Source: Terrabacter aerolatus
Lineage (GTDB): Bacteria > Actinomycetota > Actinomycetes > Actinomycetales > Dermatophilaceae
Reading direction: 5' to 3'
DNA: 64,000 bases
Assembly: GCF_007991735.1 (NCBI RefSeq)
Contig: NZ_BJYX01000016.1
Coordinates: 1 to 64,000, forward strand
Shown here: positions 50,971 through 58,828 of the stretch, in pieces
Layout of the letters: every line of letters begins with the position of its first letter
Numbering within the stretch: position 1 is the stretch's first letter
Made by a program: the position numbers and the translations under genes
The notes under the pieces: generated by a model
Told to the model about the DNA's origin: nothing
Seen by the model: the letters and a program-made list of their open reading frames with translations, nothing else
Database searches by the model: none

Positions 50971-53019
50971 TCAGTTGGCTCGTCGGGTGGGTCGGCAAGT
51001 CTCGGTCCAGGTTCGACCCCACGCGTCGGTGACGCGCACGAGGACCGCATGGGGACCGTCCGTGCCGGACTGGTCGAGCAGCACCTGACCGCGGCCTCCG
51101 GAGCACTGCACCGACCAAGCCCCCGCCTGCCCGCACGACCAGCTGGAGTTGCGCACGGTCAGGGCGCCAGAGCCGGACGCGTTGCTGACGCGCACCGTGA
51201 GCGAGCCGGCCACGCGACTGCGCACGCTCACCGACAGTCGCGCCGGGTCGCCCGCTGACACGAGTAGCACCGCCACCGCGGGTGCGCCGCCCCCCGGAGG
51301 CGGAGGCGGGGGTACCTGCGTCGTCGGGGGCGGAGCCGGGCTGGTGGGAGAAGGGGACGGCGATCCACCTGCCGGCACCGGGCCCGTCGACGGCCGGGTC
51401 GGGGTCGAGGTGCTCGAGCCGCCTCCCGGGCTCACGCTGGGACCCCCCGGCGGCCTTCCGGGCGAGGCCGTGCCGGCGACCCCGGGGCCTGCAGACCTGC
51501 CCACCGAAGCCGACGCCGCGGACGGCATCTCCGTCAGATCGGGCGCCGGATGGGTGGCCGTCGCACTCACCCTCCGGAGGGGGTCGTGAGTGGGTGAGGG
51601 CGCCCCGGTCGACGGGTCCGCCGTTCGGGACGACGCGGACGTCGGGCCGGACGCCGGGTTCGGCCGGTTCGCGCCCGGCACCGCAGACGAGGTGACGGAG
51701 AGTGATGGCACCGACGCCGCGGACGGGACGGCGCCAGAAGTGGCCGGGAACGCGAGGGCGCCCGCCACCGCTGCCGTAACGGCGAGACCAGCGACCAGGG
51801 CCGTCACCTGGCTGGCGACCTCCGCGACGACCCCGACACCTGACGCACCTGACGCACCCGACGCACCCGACGCACCCGACGCACCCGACGCGGCCGGGCC
51901 GGCCGGGCCGGCCGGGCCGGCCGGCGGAGCGTTCGAGGTCACCGCGGCTCCCCCGGACAACCCGGCGAACGCGGCGACGCCGACGAAGCCCGGCGTGCCG
52001 AGACCCGCCGCGAGCACCAGGGGCACGAGCAGGGCCGGGAAGCCCTCGTGGAGCAGGCGCAGGTCGTCGGCGATGGCCGCCGCGTGGGGACAGCCGGCCA
52101 CGTGCGCCTCGGCCCGCTCGGTCTGGCGCTTCGGCAGGCGTCCTCGCACGAGGGCGCCGAGATGGTTGACCGTCCAGCGGCACTCGTCGGAGTCGGCGCC
52201 CGCGAGCCCGCGCTGGGCGCGGGCGTCGAGGTAGAGCGCCCGCAGCGACTCGCGCGCCCGCATCGCGCGGACGCTGACGGCGTTGGCGGTCATCCCGAGG
52301 GCGGGCGCGACTGCGCGCGGCGCCGCGCCCTCGACGGTGGTGTGCCACAGGACCCGCTGGTCCCGCTCGGAGAGGCCGGCGAAGGCCTGTCGCACCAGTG
52401 CGACCCCCTCCTCGTCCGCGGCGATGATCGCAAGGTGGTCCTCGTGCGGTGCAGCGAGCGCCTCGAGGTCGTCGGCCTCGGCGGGCACGACGCGCAGGTC
52501 ACGGCGCCCCTGGTCGATGGCGACGGTGCGCACGGCGGACAGGAAGTAGGCGCGGAAGTTCTCGACGGGCCCTCGTCCTTCGCGGATGAGGCCGAGCACG
52601 CGGGCGGCGGCCTCGGCGACGACGTCCTCGGGAGCCGAGCGCCCCCGGTGACGCCCGGCGACGGCATACGCAGCAGGCAGGTGACGACGCCACAGCTCGC
52701 CAAACGCCTCGGCGGAGCCCTCCCGGGTGCGCAGGAGGAGGTGGGCGTCAGGGGACGAGGCCCACGCCTCGCTCGACCACAAGGTCGCGTCTGCCGACAA
52801 CCCTTCGCCCTTCCACTGGCCCCGGTACGGGCCAGTCTGCCAAGCCGGGCGGCCGGCGTCGAGTCGAAGCGCGGCGCCCGCACCATCGGGACGAACCGGA
52901 CGCGGCACAGTCCATCCCGAGCCGTGGGCACGAGCAGGTGGGCAGGTTCCGTCCTTCCGAATGGTCCCCTCCACGAAACCACGCGGAAGGACGAAACCTG
53001 GCGGCACCACCGAAGACAA
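50971..53019 (-). CDS. ECF-type sigma factor fused to a membrane and Pro-rich extracellular region
   Basis: The frame allows 682 residues. Sigma region 2 starts HLLLRTREGSAEAFGELWRRHLPAAYAVAGRHRG (from about residue 92), and region 4 includes LSERDQRVLWHTTVEGAAPRAVAPALGMTANAVSVRAMRARESLRA. A zinc-finger anti-sigma-like motif follows (CRWTVNHLGALVRGRLPKRQTERAEAHVAGCPHA), then a hydrophobic segment, a collagen-like GPA/GAS run, a second hydrophobic segment, about 150 residues rich in Pro/Ser/Thr, and a C-terminal domain with two Cys (SWSCGQAGAWSVQC). The first 75 or so residues look non-coding, and the true start may be a TTG at 52800. Confidence 0.82.
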   Translation of the reverse strand: MSSVVPPGFVLPRGFVEGTIRKDGTCPPARAHGSGWTVPRPVRPDGAGAALRLDAGRPAWQTGPYRGQWKGEGLSADATLWSSEAWASSPDAHLLLRTREGSAEAFGELWRRHLPAAYAVAGRHRGRSAPEDVVAEAAARVLGLIREGRGPVENFRAYFLSAVRTVAIDQGRRDLRVVPAEADDLEALAAPHEDHLAIIAADEEGVALVRQAFAGLSERDQRVLWHTTVEGAAPRAVAPALGMTANAVSVRAMRARESLRALYLDARAQRGLAGADSDECRWTVNHLGALVRGRLPKRQTERAEAHVAGCPHAAAIADDLRLLHEGFPALLVPLVLAAGLGTPGFVGVAAFAGLSGGAAVTSNAPPAGPAGPAGPAASGASGASGASGASGASGVGVVAEVASQVTALVAGLAVTAAVAGALAFPATSGAVPSAASVPSLSVTSSAVPGANRPNPASGPTSASSRTADPSTGAPSPTHDPLRRVSATATHPAPDLTEMPSAASASVGRSAGPGVAGTASPGRPPGGPSVSPGGGSSTSTPTRPSTGPVPAGGSPSPSPTSPAPPPTTQVPPPPPPGGGAPAVAVLLVSAGDPARLSVSVRSRVAGSLTVRVSNASGSGALTVRNSSWSCGQAGAWSVQCSGGRGQVLLDQSGTDGPHAVLVRVTDAWGRTWTETCRPTRRAN
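51840..51922. repeat. 9-bp tandem repeats coding for collagen-like Gly-X-Y
   Basis: GACGCACCC-type units occur about six times (51840-51891), then GGCCGGGCC-type units about three and a half times. They encode (GPA)n and (SGA)n within the sigma-factor fusion. Copy number probably varies. Confidence 0.85.
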
Positions 53020-53092
53020 CCGAAGAGGTCACTCCCTCCCCTGACCAAGCGGGAGACCCCTGCGGTGGCGTCATCTGTATGACGTGCCAGGG

Positions 53093-53154
53093 CCCATTTC
53101 ATGACACAGTTCTGCGAAATGGGGCGAAATGCCAGAAATTGGCGGAGTTTTTTT
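53093..53154. promoter_or_regulatory. Inverted repeat, phased GAAAT motifs and T-tract
   Basis: CCCATTTC (53093-53100) and GAAATGGG (53116-53123) form an 8-bp inverted repeat. GAAAT recurs at 53116, 53126 and 53135, about one helical turn apart. GCCA-GAAAT-TGGC (53131-53143) is a small hairpin followed by seven T residues (53148-53154), the only such run I saw. It lies between the divergent sigma-factor and photolyase genes. Confidence 0.5.
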
Positions 53155-53252
53155 GCTGGCACGGGTCTCCCGGCGTCAACCAGACCCGCCCGTGACCGCC
53201 CTCAGAACACCTGTTGACCGCTCCGGTCAGACCTCTCGGCCATGATGGGCCG

Positions 53253-54734
53253 GTGACGAAGCGCTGGCTGTTCGCCGACCAGCTCGGCCCCCACTTCGAC
53301 GTGGGCCGCGACGGCGTGCTGCTCGTCGAGAGCCGTCGGGCCTTGACCCAGCGTCCCTTCCACCGCCAGAAGCTGCACCTCGTCCTGTCGGCGCTGCGCC
53401 ACCGGGCGGCCGAGCTCGGCGACTCCGCCGTGCTGCTGCGCACCGACACCTACACCGAGGCGCTACGCGAGCTCGGCGAGCCCGTCCGGGTCCACGAGCC
53501 GACGTCGTATGCCGCCGAGCGCCTCGTGCAACGGCTGCTCGAGTCCGGCATCGTCGAGTCGGTCGACCCGACACCGGGGTACAGCCTGGCCCGCACCGAG
53601 TTCGCCCGGTGGGCCGGCGACCGCCGGCAGCTGCGGATGGAGGACTTCTACCGCTTCCAGCGCCAGCGGCTCGACCTCCTCGTCGAGGGCGACCGCCCGG
53701 TCGGGGGACGGTGGTCGTTCGACGAGGACAACCGCGAGCCGCCGCCGCGGGGCGTCGACCACCTCGACGTGCCGCCGCCCTACCGACCGCGCGAGGACGA
53801 CATCGATGCCGAGGTGCGCGACGACCTCGACCGGTGGACCCGCGACGGGGTCATCTCCCCCGTCGGCGACGACGGGCCACGGGTCTTCGCCGTGACGCGC
53901 CGCGAGGCACTCGCCGCGCTGGACCGCTTCGTGACGCACCGGCTCGGGGCTTTCGGACCCCACGAGGACGCGATGCTCCGCGGCGACTGGGCCATGGCGC
54001 ACAGCCTCCTGTCGGTGCCGCTCAACCTCGGTCTGCTCGACCCGGTCGAGGTCGTCGACCGGGCGGCGCAGGCCTACCACGACGGCGACGTCCCCCTCGC
54101 GTCGGTCGAGGGCTTCGTCCGCCAGGTCATCGGCTGGCGCGAGTACGTCTGGCACCTCTACTGGCACTTCGGACCCACCTACCGTCGGCGCAACGCCCTG
54201 CAGGCGCGCACCCCGCTGCCGGACTGGTTCGACCACCTCGACGCCGACGCCGTCGAGGCCGCGTGCCTGCACGACGCGCTGGAGGGGGTGCGCGACCGCG
54301 GCTGGGTGCACCACATCCCACGGCTCATGGTGCTCGGCAACTGGGCCGCCCAGCGTGGCTATGACCCCGACGCCCTGACCGAGTGGTTCCAGTCGCGGTT
54401 CGTCGACGGCTACGACTGGGTCATGCCGGCCAACGTCGTCGGGATGAGCCAGCACGCCGACGGCGGGGCCATGGCGACCAAGCCGTACGTCTCGGGCGGG
54501 GCCTACCTCAACCGGATGAGCGACCACTGCGGCGGCTGCCGCTACGACCCGAAGAAGCGGGTCGGTGACGACGCCTGCCCCTTCACCGCGGGCTACTGGG
54601 CCTACCTCGACCGCAACGCCGGGCGGCTCGAGGGCAACCACCGGATGGCTCGGCCGCTCCAGCAGCGCCACCGTCTCGCCGACCTCGCCCAGGTCGTCGA
54701 GCAGGAGCGCCAGCGCGGCGACGCGCCACCCTGA
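53253..54734 (+). CDS. Cryptochrome/photolyase-family protein of the Fe-S (PhrB-like) class
   Basis: The 493-residue flavoprotein repairs (6-4) photoproducts or acts as a light receptor. It starts KRWLFADQLGPHFDV. The FAD-binding region includes SLLSVPLNLGLLDPVEVVDRA and GWREYVWHLYWHFGPTYRRRN. HHIPRLMVLGNWA carries the paired His of the (6-4) repair site. The four iron-sulfur Cys are visible: one in EAACLHDAL, then CGGC and the last in DDACPFTAGYW. The GTG at 53253 was chosen because it directly precedes the conserved N-terminus. It is divergent from the sigma-factor fusion, which could control it. Confidence 0.92.
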   Translation: MTKRWLFADQLGPHFDVGRDGVLLVESRRALTQRPFHRQKLHLVLSALRHRAAELGDSAVLLRTDTYTEALRELGEPVRVHEPTSYAAERLVQRLLESGIVESVDPTPGYSLARTEFARWAGDRRQLRMEDFYRFQRQRLDLLVEGDRPVGGRWSFDEDNREPPPRGVDHLDVPPPYRPREDDIDAEVRDDLDRWTRDGVISPVGDDGPRVFAVTRREALAALDRFVTHRLGAFGPHEDAMLRGDWAMAHSLLSVPLNLGLLDPVEVVDRAAQAYHDGDVPLASVEGFVRQVIGWREYVWHLYWHFGPTYRRRNALQARTPLPDWFDHLDADAVEAACLHDALEGVRDRGWVHHIPRLMVLGNWAAQRGYDPDALTEWFQSRFVDGYDWVMPANVVGMSQHADGGAMATKPYVSGGAYLNRMSDHCGGCRYDPKKRVGDDACPFTAGYWAYLDRNAGRLEGNHRMARPLQQRHRLADLAQVVEQERQRGDAPP

Positions 54735-54742
54735 CCGACCCG

Positions 54743-55633
54743 TCAGCCGGGGGTGCGCGCGACGGCGAAGGTGCGGGTGAAGGGGAAGAGCACCCCGAAC
54801 GACCTGCGGGGGTATGCCGTGTCGAGCTCCCGCTCGTAGTCCGCGACGAACCGCTCCTGCTCGTCGGCGTCGAGCACGCCCAGCACCGGGCGCAGGCCCG
54901 TGCCGCGGACCCACTCGAGCACCGGGTGCGGGGCGTCGACCTCGGCCGGGAGGACGTGCTGGTAGGTCGTCTGCCACACGTCGACCTCCGGGGCGAGGCC
55001 GAGCAGCAGGGCCGCGTAGGTCTCCGGGTGGGCGACGGCACGCGCGCGGTCGAGGCCGGGCTGCAGGTCGGCGGCGCGGGGGTGCCGCGCCGCCACCTCA
55101 CGCATGAGCCGGTGCGACGGCGCGTCGAAGTTGGAGGGCACCTGCATCGCGAAGCTCCCGCCCGGCGCCAGGCTCTGGACCCACGTCGGGATGAGGCGCA
55201 GGTGGCCGGGCACCCACTGCAGGGTGGCGTTCGTGACGAGGACGTCGACGGGCGCACCGCACTCGGTGGGGTCCCAGTCCTCCGCGCTCGATTCGACCCA
55301 CTCGACGCGACCGGCGGTGTCCTGGGCACGGGCCCGCTCGAGCATCTCGGGGGAGCTGTCGACCCCGACGACTCGCGCTCCGGGCCAGCGCTCGGCGAGA
55401 CCCAGGGTCAGCTCACCCGGACCGCAGCCGAGGTCGACGACGAGCGTCGGGGCGGTCGCGTCGACGCGGGCGACGAGGTCGGCGAAGGGCCGACCGCGGT
55501 GTCCGGAGAACACGGCATACTGCCTCGGGTCCCAGGCGGCGTCCGTCGCGCGGGAGCCTGCCACCGGGTCCCCCGGGGCGGTGTCGCTCGCGGCACCGTC
55601 GGGTGGGATGGGTCGGTCGGGTGAGAGTGTCAT
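54743..55633 (-). CDS. tam: Trans-aconitate 2-methyltransferase
   Basis: The 296-residue SAM-dependent enzyme methylates trans-aconitate, relieving inhibition of aconitase. The SAM motif is LVVDLGCGPGELTLGLAERWPGARVVGVDSSPEML, followed by VDVLVTNATLQWVPGHLRLIPTWVQSLAPGGSFAMQVPSNFDAPSH, the Tam signature. The ATG at 55631-55633 has GAGGA upstream; a TTG nine codons earlier lies inside the operator. It is divergent from the tamR gene, as in Streptomyces coelicolor, where TamR represses tam. Confidence 0.9.
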   Translation of the reverse strand: MTLSPDRPIPPDGAASDTAPGDPVAGSRATDAAWDPRQYAVFSGHRGRPFADLVARVDATAPTLVVDLGCGPGELTLGLAERWPGARVVGVDSSPEMLERARAQDTAGRVEWVESSAEDWDPTECGAPVDVLVTNATLQWVPGHLRLIPTWVQSLAPGGSFAMQVPSNFDAPSHRLMREVAARHPRAADLQPGLDRARAVAHPETYAALLLGLAPEVDVWQTTYQHVLPAEVDAPHPVLEWVRGTGLRPVLGVLDADEQERFVADYERELDTAYPRRSFGVLFPFTRTFAVARTPG

Positions 55634-55655
55634 GGCGTCCTCGGTTTCTTTCGAT

Positions 55656-55670
55656 GTCAAGACTCTTGAC
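55656..55670. promoter_or_regulatory. Operator-like inverted repeat between tam and tamR
   Basis: GTCAAG (55656-55661), spacer ACT and CTTGAC (55665-55670) are perfect complements midway between the divergent starts. TCAAG/CTTGA half-sites recur in the palindrome at 56643. TamR is the likely binder. Confidence 0.7.
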
Positions 55671-55688
55671 GGCGACTAGGGTTGGGGC

Positions 55689-56234
55689 ATGAGCGCCGAC
55701 CGCAGGCCCGCCGACGACGTCGACGAGATCGTCGCGGCCTGGCGGCGGGAGCGACCGGACCTCGACGTCTCGCCGCTCGAGGTCCTCTCCCGGGTCTCGC
55801 GACTGGCGCGCCGGCTCGACCTGGCGCGTGGGTCGGCCTTCTCCGAGCACCTGCTCGACGGGTGGGCCTTCGACGTGCTCTCGGCCCTGCGCCGGGCGGG
55901 AGAGCCGTACGAGCTCTCGCCGGGGCAGCTCGTGCAGCAGACGCTCGTGACGTCGGGCACGATGACGAACCGCGTCGACCGCCTCGAGCGCAGTGGCTTC
56001 GTGGGGCGCCACCCCGACCCGGGCGACCGTCGTGGGGTGCTCGTGCGCCTCACCCCGGCCGGACGCGACGTCGTCGACTCGGCGATGGCCGACCTCATCG
56101 AGCAGGAGAAGTCGCTCCTGTCCGAGCTCTCGGCCGCCGACCGCGCGCAGCTGGCCGACCTGCTGCGCCGCATGCTCGCACCCCTGGAGACGCGGGAGAC
56201 GCGGGAGACGCGCGAGACGCGCGAGACCCGATAG
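55689..56234 (+). CDS. tamR: MarR family regulator TamR
   Basis: The 181-residue winged-helix regulator has an N-terminal helix (VDEIVAAWRRERPDLD) typical of the TamR/HucR subgroup, and recognition region GQLVQQTLVTSGTMTNRVDRLERSGFVGRHPDPGDRRGVLVRLTPAGRDVV containing the MarR DNA-contact loop. TamR of Streptomyces responds to citrate and trans-aconitate. The ATG at 55689 is preceded by TAGGGT (55677-55682) with 6 bp between, which suggests a leaderless transcript. The C-terminus ends in four ETR repeats from a 9-bp DNA repeat. Confidence 0.88.
   Translation: MSADRRPADDVDEIVAAWRRERPDLDVSPLEVLSRVSRLARRLDLARGSAFSEHLLDGWAFDVLSALRRAGEPYELSPGQLVQQTLVTSGTMTNRVDRLERSGFVGRHPDPGDRRGVLVRLTPAGRDVVDSAMADLIEQEKSLLSELSAADRAQLADLLRRMLAPLETRETRETRETRETR
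56187..56231. repeat. 9-bp tandem repeat at the tamR 3' end
   Basis: Five units of GAGACGCGG or close variants encode the C-terminal ETRETRETR run. Confidence 0.8.
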
Positions 56235-56274
56235 GTCGCCAGAGGCCCTGCACCTGGACGACGACCCGGCTCGA

Positions 56275-56637
56275 TCACGACGCGGCCTGCTGGAACTCCA
56301 GCCGGTTGCCGACGGGGTCCGCGGTGTGGAAGCGGCGCAACCCGGGGATGGAGTCGTCCCACACGACGGCGGCGCCCGACGCCTCGACGACCCGTGCCAG
56401 CGCCTCGACGTCGGCGACGGCCACGCCCGGGTGCGCCTTGCGGGCGGGGGTGAAACCGTCCTCGATCCCGACGTGGATCTCGGCCGCTCCAGCCCGGAAC
56501 CACGCACCGCCGCGGGCGCGGAGGCGCTCGGGTTTGGCCACCTCGGTCATGCCGAGCACCCCGACGTAGAAGGCGCGCATGGCGTCCTCACACCCGGCAG
56601 GACCGGACACCTGGACGTGGTGCAAGGTCATCTCCAT
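56275..56637 (-). CDS. VOC-family (glyoxalase/bleomycin-resistance fold) protein
   Basis: The 120-residue single-domain VOC protein has MTLHHVQVSGPAGCEDAMRAFYVGVLGMTEVAKPE at the N-terminus, EIHVGIEDGFTPARKAHPGVAVADVEAL in the middle and the C-terminal metal-ligand region FHTADPVGNRLEFQQ (Glu). Two His/Glu ligands are likely. The ATG at 56635-56637 is 6 bp from a promoter -10, so the mRNA is probably leaderless; a second ATG is two codons later. It converges with tamR (41 bp apart). Its operator-like palindrome suggests TamR control. Substrate is unknown. Confidence 0.87.
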   Translation of the reverse strand: MEMTLHHVQVSGPAGCEDAMRAFYVGVLGMTEVAKPERLRARGGAWFRAGAAEIHVGIEDGFTPARKAHPGVAVADVEALARVVEASGAAVVWDDSIPGLRRFHTADPVGNRLEFQQAAS

Positions 56638-56642
56638 GCAGC

Positions 56643-56672
56643 GAAAGTATCTTGATATCAAGATACTTTCAA
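56643..56672 (-). promoter_or_regulatory. Promoter with embedded 28-bp perfect palindrome
   Basis: The palindrome (56643-56670) is the half GAAAGTATCTTGAT and its exact complement. On the minus strand TTGAAA (56667-56672), a 17-bp spacer and TACTTT (56644-56649) form a promoter entirely inside it. A repressor bound here would block RNA polymerase. The start point would be at or near the ATG at 56637. Confidence 0.8.
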
Positions 56673-56685
56673 GACCCCCACCCCG

Positions 56686-56756
56686 GCAACACACCGAGCA
56701 GCGGGCAACCCGCCGGCGCTGGAGCACGGTGGGTTGCAACGTGCTCGGTGTGTTGC
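56686..56756 (-). terminator. 71-nt long hairpin downstream of the ABC-F gene
   Basis: GCAACACACCGAGCA (56686-56700) pairs exactly with TGCTCGGTGTGTTGC (56742-56756). Inside, CAACCC (56706-56711) pairs with GGGTTG (56731-56736). It ends 22 bp past the ABC-F stop. Confidence 0.75.
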
Positions 56757-56778
56757 GGGAGATGGGCCCAGGCGCGGG

Positions 56779-58653
56779 TCAGCCGACGACCTCGGCGGCC
56801 TCCAGCCACTCGAGCTCGAGCTCCTCGCGCTCGGTGACGACGGCCTGCAGCTTCGCGTTGAGGTCGGCCAGGGCGGCGGGGTCGGTGGCCTTCTCCGCCA
56901 TGTCTCCGTGCAGGCGCTCCTCGCGGTCCTGCAGGCGCGAGAGCTGCTTCTCGACCCGGGCCATGACCTTGCGCGCCTCACGGACCTCGGCGGGGCTCGC
57001 CGTCGTCGTGGAGGCGACCGCGCCACCGGACCCGCCTGCACCACCACTCGAGGTCGGGGCCGATGTCGATGCCGATGCCGACGCGATGCGCGCGGTCTGG
57101 CTCGCGATGTCGGCCGCCCGGAGCCGGAGGTACTCCTCCACGCCGCCGGGCAGCTCGCGCACCTTGCCGTCGCCGAGGAGCGCCAGCTGCTTGTCGGCCA
57201 CGCGCTCGAGCAGGTAGCGGTCGTGCGAGACGACGACGAGCGTGCCAGCCCAGCCGTCGAGGACGTCCTCGAGCGAGGTCAGGGTCTCGATGTCGAGGTC
57301 GTTGGTCGGCTCGTCGAGGATGAGGACGTTGGGCTCGGTGAGCAGCAGGCGGGTCAGCTGGAGTCGGCGTCGCTCGCCCCCGCTGAGATCGCCGACGCGC
57401 GACTGCTGTCGGCCGCCGGGGAAGCCGAGCCGCGTCGCGAGCTGGCTCGCACTGATCTCCTTGTCGCCCAGGGTCGTCCACTGCTTGACGTCCTCGATGG
57501 CCTCGATGACGCGCCACTGCTCGAAGCGCTCGAGCTCGCGGACCTCCTGGGTCAGGTGCGCGATGGCGACGGTCTTGCCGATCTTGCGCCTGCCGCCGGC
57601 GAGCGGGATCTCGCCCGTCAGGGCGCGCAGCAGCGTCGACTTGCCGGCACCGTTGACGCCGACGATGCCGATCCGCTCCCCCGGCGCCAGCCGCCAGGTC
57701 ACGTGGTCGAGCAGGCGCCGCTCGTGGGGCGGCTCCCCCACCGACACGGTCACGTCCTCGAGGTCGAGCACGTCCTTGCCGAGGCGACGGCTCGCGAACG
57801 ACGCGAGCTCGACGCTGTTGCGAGGGTCCGGCTCGTCGGCGATGAGGGCGTTCGCGGCGTCGATGCGGAACTTCGGCTTGCTCGTGCGCGCCGGAGCGCC
57901 GCGGCGCAGCCAGGCGAGCTCCTTGCGCATGAGGTTGGAGCGACGGTCGGCGATGACGCCGGCCATGCGGTCGCGCTCGGCCTTGGCGAGGACGTATGCC
58001 GCGTAGCCGCCCTCGAAGGCGCTGACCTTGCCGCTCTCGACCTCCCACGTCAGGGTCGCGTAGGCGTCGAGGAACCACCGGTCGTGGGTGATGGCGACCG
58101 TCGCGTTGCCGGGGCGCGGGCGCTTCGTCGCTAGGTGGTCGGCGAGCCAGGCGACGCCCTCGACGTCGAGGTGGTTGGTCGGCTCGTCGAGCAGGAGCAG
58201 CTCAGGGTCGGAGACGAGCAGCCGGGCGAGCGCGAGGCGGCGGCGCTCACCGCCGGACTTCGGGCCGACGCGGCTGTCGAGGCCGCCGACGTTCTCGGCC
58301 CCGATGCCGCCGAGCAGGCCGGTCAGGACGTCGCGGATGCGGGGGTCGCCGGCCCAGACGTGCTCGGGCAGGTCACCGAGCACGGCCTCACGGATCGTCC
58401 ACTCGGGGTCGAGGGCGTCCTCCTGGCTCAGCATGCCGATGCGGATGCCGTCGGCGCCGCCCTGCTTGGTGATGCGACCGGAGTCGGCCTCCTGGAGTCC
58501 GGCCATGACTCGCAGCAGGGTGGACTTGCCGCCACCGTTGACGCCGACGACGCCGATGCGGTCGCCGGTGAGGACGCCGAGGCTGACGTCGTCGAGGACG
58601 TGGGAGGTGCCGAAGACGAGCGAGACGCGCTCGAGGGAGATCAGGTTTGCCAT
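56779..58653 (-). CDS. ABC-F family ATPase (Uup-like)
   Basis: The 624-residue soluble protein has two ATPase domains and no membrane segments. Walker A sequences are VGVNGGGKSTLLR and VGVNGAGKSTLLR, signatures are KSGGERRRLALARLL and LSGGERRRLQLTRLL, and Walker B sequences are LLLLDEPTNHLD and VLILDEPTNDLD. The linker between domains includes the conserved SNLMRKELAWLRRGAPARTSKPKFRI. The C-terminal coiled coil (EVREARKVMARVEKQLSRL) resembles the DNA-binding tail of Uup. ABC-F proteins act at the ribosome E site. Confidence 0.93.
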   Translation of the reverse strand: MANLISLERVSLVFGTSHVLDDVSLGVLTGDRIGVVGVNGGGKSTLLRVMAGLQEADSGRITKQGGADGIRIGMLSQEDALDPEWTIREAVLGDLPEHVWAGDPRIRDVLTGLLGGIGAENVGGLDSRVGPKSGGERRRLALARLLVSDPELLLLDEPTNHLDVEGVAWLADHLATKRPRPGNATVAITHDRWFLDAYATLTWEVESGKVSAFEGGYAAYVLAKAERDRMAGVIADRRSNLMRKELAWLRRGAPARTSKPKFRIDAANALIADEPDPRNSVELASFASRRLGKDVLDLEDVTVSVGEPPHERRLLDHVTWRLAPGERIGIVGVNGAGKSTLLRALTGEIPLAGGRRKIGKTVAIAHLTQEVRELERFEQWRVIEAIEDVKQWTTLGDKEISASQLATRLGFPGGRQQSRVGDLSGGERRRLQLTRLLLTEPNVLILDEPTNDLDIETLTSLEDVLDGWAGTLVVVSHDRYLLERVADKQLALLGDGKVRELPGGVEEYLRLRAADIASQTARIASASASTSAPTSSGGAGGSGGAVASTTTASPAEVREARKVMARVEKQLSRLQDREERLHGDMAEKATDPAALADLNAKLQAVVTEREELELEWLEAAEVVG

Positions 58654-58828
58654 CGCTGCCTGACACTACGGCCTGCGCCAGCACGCACCGAATCGCGCTC
58701 AGCGGGCCCGAGCCCGCTCAGCGACGCCGGACCGGCTCACGAGGGCCGCAGCACTCGGGCGTCGGTGAGCCGCCCCCACGGCTCGTGGCCCGAGGACGGG
58801 GTCGGACGGGACGCACCGGCCCGGGGCG

